This document shows positions 1-12,322 of a stretch of DNA of 64,000 bases, piece by piece (position 1 is the stretch's first letter; every line of letters begins with the position of its first letter). The notes beneath the pieces were generated by a model. That model was given only the letters and a program-made list of their open reading frames with translations. It was not told the origin of the DNA and ran no database searches. Both the position numbers and the translations under genes were made by a program. Source of the stretch: Arachis hypogaea (taxonomy: Eukaryota > Streptophyta > Magnoliopsida > Fabales > Fabaceae). The stretch lies in contig NC_092052.1 of NCBI RefSeq assembly GCF_003086295.3, positions 14,042,346 through 14,106,345 on the forward strand, given 5' to 3'.

Positions 1-2
1 TT

Positions 3-2630
3 CTTTATGTTTGAAACGTTCTATTTTTTTATCTCAACAGTTTTATTTCATCTTCTTTTAATCGTCTGGTAAAAATTAAAATTTTTCCTTTCAAAAATAT
101 CATTTCTTTCATTACGATTTTCTTCTAAATAATGAAAAAAATAATAATTGTTCATAGTAGTTGTTATAGTGATCTAAGAACAAAAATGAAAGAAAAATAA
201 GAAAAAAAAAAGCTAAAAATAGTGGTGAAAAGGGGATTCTTGAAACAAAAAAATTTTAATTTTGACCAAAAGATTAAAATAACACAAAATAAATTATTTG
301 GGGATAAAAATAGAACATTACATTAGAAAGTAAAACAATATTTTACTCTTGTTTGGATTATATTTTTTTAAATTTAAATACATTTATTTTTATAGAGTTT
401 GGTTTTGTATTTTAAATATAAGAGAGAGAAAATATGAGACATTTAATTTAAAGATATATTTCTTATATTTATTTAAATAGATTTTAAATTTTGTTGGTGG
501 AAAAAAGATTGAATTTTATTACTTACCTAATTGTATTGTTTTCGTCTTGCAAAGAAATTTCACTTTCTCTTATGTTCTTGTCAAAATAAAAAATAAAAAA
601 ATAACTAATCAAATATACTCTTTTTTAGAGTGGATTCTCTCAAATTTTTTTCTTAATTGTTTAGTAAAATATTATTTAATTTTTATCATTTAATATTTTT
701 TCTCATATTTCTTCTTGATTCTATTTAAAAAGTATAAGATAATAATTTACACTTTATTAACTAATTAAAAAAAAAGTTGAGAAAATCTATTTTTTTCCTC
801 TATAAAAGAGGAAGATTTAAGATATAGAAATGTTAATATATTTTTTAAAAGAATATTTTTCACTTAAATTTTGTATTATAGAATTTTTAACTTCTGATTT
901 TATCACCATATATTAGTATCTGATGTTTGTTTATGTAGATCTTATTAAAAAGTCAATAATCAAATGACAATATATCTGAGAGAAACAAATAATGCAAAAA
1001 TGAGAAATACTTATTTGATAATTTATTTTTGTTCGTATGAAAAATTCTAAAAATTACTCATCTTGTTATCTTTTAAGAATTTAATTCTTTATGATTTAAT
1101 GTTTAGTGTCTAGAGTTTAGAATTTAAAATTTGTTATTTTATTCAAATTGTGTTTTGTTTTTAATTTAAATATTTCGATTGTTAACCTTTAGGATTTAAT
1201 ATTTATATTTTGGAATTTAGAGTTTGTTATTTTTGTTTAAAGAGTAAAGTATTGTTTTAGTCGCTAACGTTTGTGTTAAATCTTAATTTTATCTTTATGT
1301 TTGAAACGTTCTATTTTTTATCTCAACAGTTTTGTTTCATTTTCTTTTAATCCTCTGGTCAAAATTAAAATTTTTTCTTTCAAAAATATCCATTCTTTCA
1401 TTATGATTTTCTTCTAAATAACGACAAAAATTATAATTGTTCGTAGTAGCTATCTTAGTGATCTAAGAGCAAAAATGACAGAACTATAAGAAAAAAAGAG
1501 AGCTAAAAATAGAGGTGAAAAGGGTATATTTTGAAGAAAAAAATTTTAATTTTGACCAGATGATTAACATAAGACGAAATAAAATGTTTGGGGATAAAAA
1601 TAGAACATTATATTAAAAAGTAAAACAGTATTTTACTCTTGTTCGGATTATATTTTTTTTTAAATTTAAATACATTTATTTTTAGAGAATTTGATTTTGT
1701 ATATTAAATGTAAGAGAGAGAAAATATGAGACACTAAATTTAAAGATATGTTTCACACATTTATTTAAATGGATTTTAAATTTTGTTGGTTGAATAAAGA
1801 TTGAATTTTATTACTTACCTAATTGTATTGTTTCCGTCTTGTAAAGAAATTTCACTTTCTCTTATGTTCTTGTCAAAATAAAAAAATAAAAAAATAACTA
1901 ATCAAATATACTCTTTTTATAGAGTGGATTCTCTCAATTTTTTCCTTAATTATTTAGTAAAATGTCATTAAATTTTTATCATTTAATATTTTTTCTCATA
2001 TAATTTTTCTTGATTTCATTTAAAAAGTATAAGATGATAATTTACACTTTATTGAACATATAAAAAAAATGTTGAGAGAATCTATTTTTTTTCCTCTATA
2101 TAAGAGAAAGATTGAAGATATAGAAATGTTAATATAATTTCTAAAAGAATATTTTTCACTTAAATTTTGTATTATAGAATTTTTAACCTCTGATTTTATC
2201 ACCATATTTTTGTATCTGATATATGTGTACGTAGTTCTTATTAGAAAGTCAAAGATCAAACGATAATAAATTATCTGAGAGAAATAAATAATGCAAAAAA
2301 TGAGAAATATTTATTTGATAATTTAGTATATTTTAGTTATTCAAATACTTATTTGATAATTTATTTTTGTTCGTATGAAAAATTCTAGAATTTACTCATC
2401 TTATTATCTTTTATGAATTTAATTTTTTATGATTTAATGTTTAGTGTTTAGAGTTTATAATTTAAGATTTGTTATTTTATTCAAATTGTGTTTTGTTTTT
2501 AATTTGAATATTTTGATTGTTAAGTTTTAGGATTTAATATTTATATTTTGGAATTTAGAGTTTGTTATTTTTGTTGAGAGAGTAAAGTATTGTTTTAGTC
2601 GCTAACGTTTGTGTTAAGTCTTAATTTTGT
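3..2630. repeat. Higher-order repeat unit 1 (monomers A1 + B1)
   Basis: First complete dimer: A1 at 3-1292 and B1 at 1293-2630. A and B share layout (TIR module, AT-rich spacer, TATA-like hairpin, heptamer-like runs) but differ by many substitutions and small indels. The corresponding monomers of the next dimer are almost the same. That pattern indicates the dimer, not the monomer, was the recent unit of amplification. Confidence 0.85.
1241..1639. mobile_element. Degenerate TIR element embedded in each array monomer (B1 copy shown)
   Basis: This 399-bp stretch opens AGAGTAAAGTATTGTTTTAG and closes with CAGTATTTTACTCT, its imperfect inverse. The inner arms also pair: GAAACGTTCTATTTTT and GGTCAAAATTAAAATTTT on the left match the inverse of TAAAAATAGAACATT and TTTTAATTTTGACC on the right. 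Equivalent copies lie at <1-349, 2579-2976, 3869-4266, 5206-5603, 6494-6914, 33886-34292, 35225-35579, 36506-37781 (split by a later insertion), 45243-45642 and 46579-46979. The module resembles the fold-back element at 36588-37454. No coding capacity is visible, so it looks like a MITE or long-TIR element that was inside the unit before amplification. Confidence 0.75.
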
Positions 2631-5257
2631 CTTTATGTTTGAAACGTTCTATTTTTTTATCTCAACAGTTTTATTTCATCATCTTTTAATCGTCTGGTAA
2701 AAATTAAAATTTTTCCTTTCAAAAATATCATTTCTTTCATTACGATTTTCTTCTAAATAATGAAAAAAATAATAATTGTTCATAGTAGTTGTTATAGTGA
2801 TCTAAGAACAAAAATGAAAGAAAAATAAGAAAAAAAAAGCTAAAAATAGTGGTGAAAAGGGGATTCTTGAAACAAAAAAATTTTAATTTTGACCAAAAGA
2901 TTAAAATAACACAAAATAAATTATTTGGGAATAAAAATAGAACATTACATTAGAAAGTAAAACAATATTTTACTCTTGTTTGGATTATATTTTTTTTAAA
3001 TTTAAATACATTTATTTTTATAGAGTTTGGTTTTGTATTTTAAATATAAGAGAGAGAAAATATGAGACATTTAATTTAAAGATATATTTCTTATATTTAT
3101 TTAAATAGATTTTAAATTTTGTTGGTTGAAAAAAGATTGAATTTTATTACTTACCTAATTGTATTGTTTTCGTCTTGCAAAGAAATTTCACTTTCTCTTA
3201 TGTTCTTGTCAAAATAAAAAATAAAAAAATAACTAATTAAATATACTCTTTTTTAGAGTGGATTCTCTCAAATTTTTTTCTTAATTGTTTAGTAAAATAT
3301 TATTTAATTTTTATCATTTAATATTTTTTCTCATATTTCTTCTTGATTCTATTTAAAAAGTATAAGATAATAATTTACACTTTATTAACTAATTAAAAAA
3401 AAAGTTGAGAAAATCTATTTTTTTCCTCTATAAAAGAGGAAGATTTAAGATATAGAAATGTTAATATATTTTTTAAAAGAATATTTTTCACTTAAATTTT
3501 GTATTATAGAATTTTTAACTTCTGATTTTATCACCATATATTAGTATCTGATGTTTGTTTATGTAGATCTTATTAAAAAGTCAATAATCAAATGACAATA
3601 TATCTGAGAGAAACAAATAATGCAAAAATGAGAAATACTTATTTGATAATTTATTTTTGTTCGTATGAAAAATTCTAAAAATTACTCATCTTGTTATCTT
3701 TTAAGAATTTAATTCTTTATGATTTAATGTTTAGTGTCTAGAGTTTAGAATTTAAAATTTGTTATTTTATTCAAATTGTGTTTTGTTTTTAATTTAAATA
3801 TTTCGATTGTTAACCTTTAGGATTTAATATTTATATTTTGGAATTTAGAGTTTGTTATTTTTGTTTAAAGAGTAAAGTATTGTTTTAGTCGCTAACGTTT
3901 GTGTTAAATCTTAATTTTATCTTTATGTTTGAAACGTTCTATTTTTTATCTCAACAGTTTTGTTTCATTTTCTTTTAATCCTCTGGTCAAAATTAAAATT
4001 TTTTCTTTCAAAAATATCCATTCTTTCATTATGATTTTCTTCTAAATAACGACAAAAATTATAATTGTTCGTAGTAGCTATCTTAGTGATCTAAGAGCAA
4101 AAATGACAGAACTATAAGAAAAAAAGAGAGCTAAAAATAGAGGTGAAAAGGGTATATTTTGAAGAAAAAATTTTAATTTTGACCAGATGATTAACATAAG
4201 ACGAAATAAAACGTTTGGGGATAAAAATAGAACATTATATTAAAAAGTAAAACAGTATTTTACTCTTGTTCGGATTATATTTTGTTTTAAATTTAAATAC
4301 ATTTATTTTTAGAGAATTTGATTTTGTATATTAAATGTAAGAGAGAGAAAATATGAGACACTAAATTTAAAGATATGTTTCACACATTTATTTAAATGGA
4401 TTTTAAATTTTGTTGGTTGAATAAAGATTGAATTTTATTACTTACCTAATTGTATTGTTTCCGTCTTGTAAAGAAATTTCACTTTCTCTTATGTTCTTGT
4501 CAAAATAAAAAAATAAAAAAATAACTAATCAAATATACTCTTTTTATAGAGTGGATTCTCTCAATTTTTTCCTTAATTATTTAGTAAAATGTCATTAAAT
4601 TTTTATCATTTAATATTTTTTCTCATATAATTTTTCTTGATTTCATTTAAAAAGTATAAGATGATAATTTACACTTTATTGAACATATAAAAAAAATGTT
4701 GAGAGAATCTATTTTTTTTCCTCTATATAAGAGAAAGATTGAAGATATAGAAATGTTAATATAATTTCTAAAAGAATATTTTTCACTTAAATTTTGTATT
4801 ATAGAATTTTTAACCTCTGATTTTATCACCATATTTTTGTATCTGATATATGTGTACGTAGTTCTTATTAGAAAGTCAAAGATCAAACGATAATAAATTA
4901 TCTGAGAGAAATAAATAATGCAAAAAATGAGAAATATTTATTTGATAATTTAGTATATTTTAGTTATTCAAATACTTATTTGATAATTTATTTTTGTTCG
5001 TATGAAAAATTCTAGAATTTACTCATCTTATTATCTTTTATGAATTTAATTTTTTATGATTTAATGTTTAGTGTTTAGAGTTTATAATTTAAGATTTGTT
5101 ATTTTATTCAAATTGTGTTTTGTTTTTAATTTGAATATTTTGATTGTTAAGTTTTAGGATTTAATATTTATATTTTGGAATTTAGAGTTTGTTATTTTTG
5201 TTGAGAGAGTAAAGTATTGTTTTAGTCGCTAACGTTTGTGTTAAGTCTTAATTTTGT
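2631..5257. repeat. Higher-order repeat unit 2 (monomers A2 + B2)
   Basis: Second dimer: A2 at 2631-3920 and B2 at 3921-5257. An identical chance 79-codon open frame lies at 2020-2259 in B1 and at 4647-4886 in B2, 2,627 bp apart, which shows how little the two dimers have diverged. Confidence 0.85.
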
Positions 5258-7539
5258 CTTTATGTTTGAAACGTTCTATTTTTTTATCTCAACAGTTTTA
5301 TTTCATCTTCTTTTAATCGTCTGGTAAAAATTAAAATTTTTCCTTTCAAAAATATCATTTCTTTCATTACGATTTTCTTCTAAATAATGAAAAAAATAAT
5401 AATTGTTCATAGTAGTTGTTATAGTGATCTAAGAACAAAAATGAAAGAAAAATAAGAAAAAAAAAGCTAAAAATAGTGGTGAAAAGGGGATTCTTGAAAC
5501 AAAAAAATTTTAATTTTGACCAAAAGATTAAAATAACACAAAATAAATTATTTGGGGATAAAAATAGAACATTACATTAGAAAGTAAAACAATATTTTAC
5601 TCTTGTTTGGATTATATTTTTTTTAAATTTAAATACATTTATTTTTATAGAGTTTGGTTTTGTATTTTAAATATAAGAGAGAGAAAATATGAGACATTTA
5701 ATTTAAAGATATATTTCTTATATTTATTTAAATAGATTTTAAATTTTGTTGGTGGAAAAAAGATTGAATTTTATTACTTACCTAATTGTATTGTTTCCGT
5801 CTTGCAAAGAAATTTCACTTTCTCTTATGTTCTTGTCAAAATAAAAAATAAAAAAATAACTAATCAAATATACTCTTTTTTAGAGTGGATTCTCTCAATT
5901 TTTTTCTTAATTGTTTAGTAAAATATTATTTAATTTTTATCATTTAATATTTTTTCTCATATTTTTTCTTGATTCTATTTAAAAAGTATAAGATAATAAT
6001 TTACACTTTATTAAATAATTAAAAAAAAGTTGAGAAAATCTATTTTTTTCCTCTATAAAAGAGGAAGATTTAAGATATAGAAATGTTAATATATTTTTTA
6101 AAAGAATATTTTTCACTTAAATTTTGTATTATAGAATTTTTAACTTCTGATTTTATCACCATATATTAGTATCTGATGTTTGTTTATGTAGATCTTATTA
6201 AAAAGTCAATAATCAAATGACAATATATCTGAGAGAAACAAATAATGCAAAAATGAAAAATACTTATTTGATAATTTATTTTTGTTCGTATGAAAAATTC
6301 TAAAAATTACTCATCTTGTTATCTTTTAAGAATTTAATTCTTTATGATTTAATGTTTAGTGTCTAGAGTTTAGAATTTAAAATTTGTTATTTTATTCAAA
6401 TTGTGTTTTGTTTTTAATTTAAATATTTCGATTGTTAACCTTTAGGATTTAATATTTATATTTTGGAATTTAGAATTTGTTATTTTTTTTTAAAGAGTAA
6501 ATTATTGTTTTAGTTGCTAACGTTTGTGTTAAGTTCTAATTTTGTCTTTATGTTTGAAATGTTCTGTTTTTTTATCTCAACAGTTTTATTTCGTCTTCTT
6601 TTAATTCTCTAGTCAAAATTACAATTTTTTCTTTCAAAAATATCTATTTTTTCTTTCAAAAATATCCATTTTTTCATTATGATTTTCTTCTAAATAATGA
6701 CAAAAATCATAATTGTTCATAGTAGCTATCATAGTGATCTAAGAGCAAAAATGACAGAACTATAAGAAAAAAAGAGAGCTAAAAATAGAGGTGAAAGGGT
6801 ATACTTAGAAGAAAAAAAATTTTAATTTTGACCAGAAGATTAACATAAGACAAAATTAAACGTTTGGGATAAAAATAGAACGTTACATTAGAAACTAAAA
6901 CAGTATTTTACTCTTGTTTGGATTATATTTTGTTTTAAATTTAAATACATTTATTTTTAGAAAGTTTGGTTTGTATTTTAAATGTAAGAGAGAGAAAATA
7001 TGAGACACTAATTTTAAAGATATGTTTCTTACATTTATTTAAATGGATTTAAAGTTGGTTGAAAAATATTGAATTTTATTACTTACCTAATTGTAATATT
7101 TCTGTCTTGCAAAGAAATTTCACTTTCTCTTATGTTCTTGTCAAAATAAAAAATAAAAATATAACTAACCAAATACACTCTTTTTTTAGAGTGGATTCTC
7201 TCAAATTTTTTTCTTAATTATTTAGTAAAATGTCATTTAATTTTTATCATTTAATATTTTTTTCTTATGTTTTTTTTATTCTATTTAAAAAGTATAAGAT
7301 GATAATTTACACTTTATTAAACAATTACAAAAATTGAGAAAATCTATTTTTTCCTCTATATAAGAGGAGGATTGAAGATATAGAAATGTTAATATATTTT
7401 CTAAAAGAATATATATTTCTCACTTAAATTTTGTATTGTAGAATTTTCTACCTCTGGTTTTATCACCATATTTTAGTATCTGATATTTTTGTACGTAGTT
7501 CTTATTAGAAAGTCAAAGATCAAACGATAATAAATTATC
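5258..7539. repeat. Higher-order repeat unit 3 (A3 plus cut, diverged B-like monomer)
   Basis: A3 runs 5258-6545 and matches A1 and A2. The following B-like monomer starts at 6546 and is cut at 7539 by the minus-strand LTR. It is clearly more diverged from B1 and B2 than they are from each other, so the recent dimer amplification seems to end near 6545. Confidence 0.8.
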
Positions 7540-7601
7540 TGTAACACCCTACCACACAGAGCTTTACACCTAGGATGTAAAACAGAGGTGGCGAGGGGCA
7601 A
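7540..7601 (-). mobile_element. Outer LTR, distal fragment (Tekay-like, minus strand)
   Basis: The fragment begins TGTAACACCCTACCACACAG, the inverse of the GGTAGGGTGTTACA end of the other Tekay-like LTRs in this window. It is cut at GGCAA by insertion of the 7602-29490 element and resumes at 29496 as CGACCTCTAAAAATAAAA. The intact LTRs at 37856 and 42162 show the same two pieces joined. Read on the minus strand this is the 3' end of the LTR. Confidence 0.85.
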
Positions 7602-9075
7602 TGACGATCGGATTTCTACTAATTTAGAATTTTGTAAAAATATAGTCGCGTTGCAAGTATAGTTTCTAAATCGACAGAGAATCCTTTCGTAGAAAAGTTT
7701 GGTTGTCACAAGTAACAAAACCCAATAAAATTTATAACCGAAGTATTTAAACCTCGGGTCGTCTCTCAAGGAATTGCAGGGCAGTGTGATTTGTTATTGG
7801 TTATGGAAAAGGTAGAATTTTTTTGGGTCTTCGAAATAAGGAGTAAGTAATTTAAATGATAAGGAAAAATAAATTAATAATAATAAAATCTCCTGGCAAG
7901 ATATGAGAATTGGAATTTCTATCCTAGTTATCCTTATCAGGTGTGATGAGAATTGGGTTTTAATCCCACTTAGTTAACCCTTACTAAAGCAAAGAAAAGT
8001 CAAGTGGACTAATTAATTTGATCCTCAAGTCCTAGTCAACTCCTATGGGAAGACTAGTTTTTAGAGCGATTCAAATCAATTAGCAAATCCAAATTCAATC
8101 AACAGCTGAGTTTGATAACTCAAGTGTTATCAATCACTTAACCAAAACCAAAAGGGAAAATAAATCTAAATTAAGTTGAAAGCATCATAAATAGAATAAA
8201 ATAATCATTAATCTGAAATACCTCAAATAATATTAAATAGAATATTCAAATCTTGACATGAAAAGGTTCATAAGCTAAATTGGAACATTAACAAGTAAAA
8301 GCATTGGAATAAATAAAAATAGAAGAGAAATATTAATTAAAGGAAAAATATTGAACCTGGCATTGAAGTATTAATCATAAAAGGAATCCTAATCCTAAAA
8401 CCTAAGAGAGAGGAGATAACCTCTCTCTCTAAAAACTACATCTAATCCTAAAATTATGAATTATGAATGTCTCTAAGTTCTTATTTGATTCCCTCATTCT
8501 CTGGCTTATATTCTGTGTTTCTGGATTTGAAATTGGGCCGAAAAAAGGTCCAGAAATCGCTGGGGGCGTTTTTTGCAGATTCTTGTACGTGGCGTCTGTC
8601 ACACGTTCGCGTGGGTCACGCGTTCGCGTAGTTTGGAAGTTTTTCTTGTCACGCGTATGCGTCGGTCGCACGTACGCGTCATTTGCGTTCTGCTCAAGGC
8701 ACGTGTCCATGCGTTTGCGTCGATGCCATTTCGCGCTAGGCACGTGTTCGCATCGTCCATGCGTTTGTGTCGCTGCCTTTTCTTCAAAACTCCATTTTTG
8801 TGCTTTCCTTCCATTTTTGTATGTTTCCTTTCTCTCCTTTAAGCCATTCCTACCCTATGAGACCTGAAAATACTTAACACACAAATCACGACATCAAATG
8901 GTAATAAAGGATAATTAAAATTAATATTTTTAAAGCATAGGAAACATGTTTTCACACTTATCACATAATAAGGAAGGAAAAGTAAAACCATGCAATTCAT
9001 ATGAATAAGTGGATGAAGAATTGATAAAAACACTCAATTTGAGCACAAGATGAATTATAAAATAGGGGTTTATCA
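7602..9075 (-). repeat. 3' LTR of the minus-strand pol-less element
   Basis: 1,474 bp with TG...CA ends on the minus strand. It contains a CpG-rich cluster of ACGCGT-type words at about 8588-8770. It also keeps the uninterrupted sequence at 7786-7805, including TTATT at 7794-7798, where the partner LTR was split by the nested Tekay element, so it serves as an internal empty-site control. Open frames inside it (for example 8463-8867) come from the CpG-rich words and are not called genes. Confidence 0.9.
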
Positions 9076-9076
9076 A

Positions 9077-9090
9077 CCTCCCCACACTTA
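9077..9090 (-). other. Polypurine tract of the minus-strand element
   Basis: On the minus strand the sequence reads TAAGTGTGGGGAGG and ends one base before the LTR starts, which is the expected place for plus-strand DNA priming. A second copy of the same 14 bases lies at 10851-10864. Confidence 0.7.
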
Positions 9091-11190
9091 GACAATAGCA
9101 TGTCCTCATGCTAAATCCAAGAGAAAGGGTAAAGTTAAAATGGTGGAATCTTATGCAATACAATCTATTCTAAATGCAATCTACCTACATGAATCATGCA
9201 ATTCTAATTATTATCCACCTATATATATAGAGCTTACATGTGGTTAATTTTATTCATATTTTCAAGGAATCACATATGTATAGCCAAACCTAAATCATGT
9301 TAAAGCACTTTCACAATTGAGTTGGGTTAAAATATTTCACAAGCTTGCAAGACAATTAAATAATTAAGTCTGGATATATGGAGATGAGCTATTGAACCCT
9401 CACTGGATTTGTGTTTACTCTCTAGTCACTCTGTGTTTGGGGTTAATCACTCTATTCTTTTCTATTCATGCTTTCTAAAACTTTGTTCTTCATCTAACCA
9501 ATCAACAAATATACAATGTACACATACAAACATCATGAGGTCTTTTCAAGGTTGTAATGGGGCTAAGGTAAAGGTAAGGGTATATATAAGGCTAAGTGAG
9601 CTATAAGTTGAATCCTTAATTAGTCTAAGATCTCACCTAACATATACATACTCTTTCATAAGTTTGAGAATTTGCCTAGCTACCCTATTTTCCACTTTTT
9701 TATTTCATACTCATGTACTAACTTTATTTTGATTTTTACCTTATGTGCATTGATTTCTTCACTAAGCTTATTATTGGGATAATTTTGTCCCCTTATTTAT
9801 TTAATTAAAAAGGAAAGATTAATTTTTTTCCGAAACATAAACATAACATATATCAATGCACATGGTATTTTAATTTTAATTTGTTTCACATGTGCATGCT
9901 CCCAAAATCCTTATTATTTCATTGATTTAATCCTTTCCTATCAACCCATGTTCCCGCATTTCCCCATACTTGGTGAATACACAACTTCTATCTTAAGCTA
10001 ACCAAGGATTCAACTTGGGATTTTTAAATTGTTTTTCTGCTTAAGGCTAGTGATGTGGTTATAGAACAAGAGGGGATTAAAAGGTTCAAGGGGGCTAACA
10101 AATGTGATGTAGGAGGTAGGCTTATTTGGGATATATAAGGGAAAATTCAAATGATGGCCTCAATCATATGCGTGGATGTATCTACATTCTATATTGGACA
10201 TATAGATTAAAACAAAGTAAAGATTACAAGCATAGAAAAGAAGTGTGAAACACACAGGAATAAAATTTATGGTTGAATATAACCATACAATTAAGCTCAA
10301 AACTCACGGGTTGTGTGTTCGTTGGTTCAAAAATCATATATCAGTTATGTATGTCATGCAAGTAGAAATTAAGAGTTCCCATTATTCTCAATGTGAATCT
10401 TAGGATGGCTCTTAAAATCTTAGTGTTCTTCCTTGAAGAAATGTTGTTTAAATTAACCAACATTTATTGCTATATATATATACAGTGCGTCGATTGTTGT
10501 GATTCTGTTATACTAACATCTTTAGTTTACTCTTTTTATTTTCAATTAATCCAAGCTATCGTATGCTAAAAGGGTAAACTAAGCTAATTAGTCTATATAT
10601 TCTATATCACAACTTAATAATCTAAAATTGCAACTAGACTAAACTAAATATCTAATATAAATATATAAATCTAAGTGCAAAATGCAGAAATACTGTAAAA
10701 ATACAGAAAAATGTGCAAATACTTAAAGATAAATAAGATAAGGTAAAATAAAAATAAAAATAAGAATAAAAATACAGAAAATAAACAAAATAGGATAAAA
10801 AGAGAGTCTGAAAAGTGGTTCACCAAAATAAAGTACGCCAGAGATGGCGACCTCCCCACACTTAAAAAATAGCATCGTCCTCGATGCTCACTCAAGTTGG
10901 GTGTGAAGAAGTGTCATATCCGGAAGGATGGGCAGTAGGGGTCTTTGTGGTGATCTGAGGCTCTGCAATCTGGATGAGGGTCGGGGGTCTGCCTGCTGAA
11001 GTGGAGGCTCTGCCTGAAGAGGGATCTCGGGATCAGCCGGCTGTATCTGACGGGACTCCTCATGGTGTGGCACAGCCTACTCAGGTCCTGCCTGCTCAGC
11101 CTCTGCATGTGTCTCCTCCTCATGATCATCTGCCTCTGCATCAGATGGCTCAGAAGCAGTGTCAGGCTCGGAGGGGATGTCGCTGGCGGA
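9091..11190. other. Internal non-coding region of the minus-strand element (3' side)
   Basis: About 2.1 kb of AT-rich sequence between the polypurine tract and the Transposase_32-like pseudogene. It includes a TATATATATA stretch near 10475 and a second polypurine-like copy at 10851-10864. I see no domain-bearing frame. The short open frames around 10900-11280 overlap the tail of the minus-strand pseudogene in other frames. Confidence 0.6.
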
Positions 11191-12322
11191 TCAGATCATC
11201 AACTTTAAGTGCTCATAGCGTCGCTTGTTGCGACGCTCCATACGATCCAGGCGTGCGAAGAGTCGGTGCACGAGATGATAAATAGGCTCTGAGGCAGGTG
11301 AGGGTGCAGTGGTGGCTGGTGGGGCAGTGGATGCAGAAGGGACAGCAGAAGATGTGGTGGCCTCACCCGAGGCAGTGAGGAATGGAGGTCTGTAGCCCAA
11401 AGCCTGAAACTTCCTGCTGTGAGGGATAATCTTCTTGCAGTCCGCAGCAGTTGGCTTCTCATCTGTCGGCTCCCAGGGCACCTCAGCTCGGCGGCCCAAC
11501 TGAGTAATCAAGTATGGAAAAGGGAGGATGCCTCTGACATGGACCCTGGCCATGTAATACCGGATGAAGCGGGGCAGATATAAGTCCTTTTCCTCCATCA
11601 CACACCAGATGAGGGTGATCATGGCAGCTGGCACCTCTGTCTCATGAGTGCTCGGCATCACATAGTTACTCAAAATCTGCTGTCAAAGCCGAGCCTCATC
11701 ATTCAGATAAATGATCTTTATTCCCTTTGGGGTTGTAGTTGTCTTACCCATGACCCAGGGGAGAGTGGGATCAATAGCTATTCTCTGCTTTACTGTGTCT
11801 CAGTCAAATCTCATAAATCGCATCTTCCTCAGCCTTTTGGTAACCATCTGGCTGATCTAATTTAGGCAGGAGATGGAGGATTTCTTCGATTGCTTCCTCA
11901 GTAACCAGAATATGCTTGCCTCTAAGCTGAACTGCATCTAGGGACGTTTTGTAGTAGTTACAATAGAATTCTCTGACCCAGGATGAGTTGATCTCAGTCA
12001 AGTTTCGCTCCAAGAAGAACCAACCTCTCTGTCTAATTTGTTCTGAAGTGTATTGTTTGAGTTCTTCTGGAATTTTGAGGGTCCTTTCCAGGTATAGGTT
12101 CCTGGAAGTGGCAAAAACTGGGTACTTCAGCTCACAGTATTTGTTTGCAAATTTTTCTGGGTCAGTGGCAGGCACCAACTGATCAGCCTTTTCCTGCGGG
12201 GTGAAATTCTTTTCCCGCCAGGAATCGTCATGAAGGAGGTCTAATATAGAGGTGGAGGATTTGCCTCTTTTTCTTTTGCCTGTAGTTGCTTTGCCTTTTC
12301 CCTTACTTTTGGGATCAGACAT
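11191..12322 (-). pseudogene. Transposase_32-like ('putative plant transposon protein') ORF, broken
   Basis: Two minus-strand frames belong together. 12322-11804 (172 codons) opens with a Lys/Gly-rich tail (SDPKSKGKGKATTGKRKRGK) and includes WVREFYCNYY, LRGKHILVTEEAIEE and a QKAEEDAIYEI end. 11673-11191 (160 codons) carries NYVMPSTHETEVPAAM, CVMEEKDLYLPRFIR and HVRGILPFPYLI, then a low-complexity Ser/Thr/Pro/Ala stretch and a charged C-terminus. This order and these motifs resemble the Transposase_32 family found in legume LTR elements, whose biochemical role is unknown. Between the parts, at about 11,670-11,810, I see a frameshift and two TGA codons, both at places where related copies would have Trp. 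It lies inside a pol-less LTR element. Family assignment is from memory. Confidence 0.7.

Larger units (their letters stand above)
1..7539. repeat. Satellite-like tandem array, left block (A-B higher-order repeat)
   Basis: The anchor CTTTATGTTTGAAA recurs at 3, 1293, 2631, 3921, 5258 and 6546, giving alternating monomers A (1,290, 1,290, 1,288 bp) and B (1,338, 1,337 bp, then a cut one). A1-B1 (3-2630) and A2-B2 (2631-5257) are nearly identical, and A3 (5258-6545) follows the A type closely. The last B-like monomer (6546-7539) is more diverged, for example with a duplicated TTCTTTCAAAAATAT stretch. The sequence is strongly AT-rich and I see no credible gene in it. The block stops at an LTR at 7540. 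Similarity was judged by eye, so exact identities are not given. Confidence 0.9.

Noticed and set aside
1188..1240. True telomere or interstitial (TTTAGGG)n tract
   Set aside because: No perfect TTTAGGG unit is present. Only a degenerate seven-base phase is seen, so it is listed as a finding and not as a telomere.
2020..2259. 79-codon open frame repeated identically at 4647-4886 as a possible satellite-encoded peptide
   Set aside because: It is AT-rich chance coding in a duplicated monomer. It is not kept in the A monomers or the diverged B monomers and has no motif.
8463..8867. 134-codon and overlapping frames rich in Arg/Val/Ser in the LTR
   Set aside because: They arise from the CpG-rich ACGCGT words, open in several frames on both strands, and are not kept in the partner LTR at 28886-29257.
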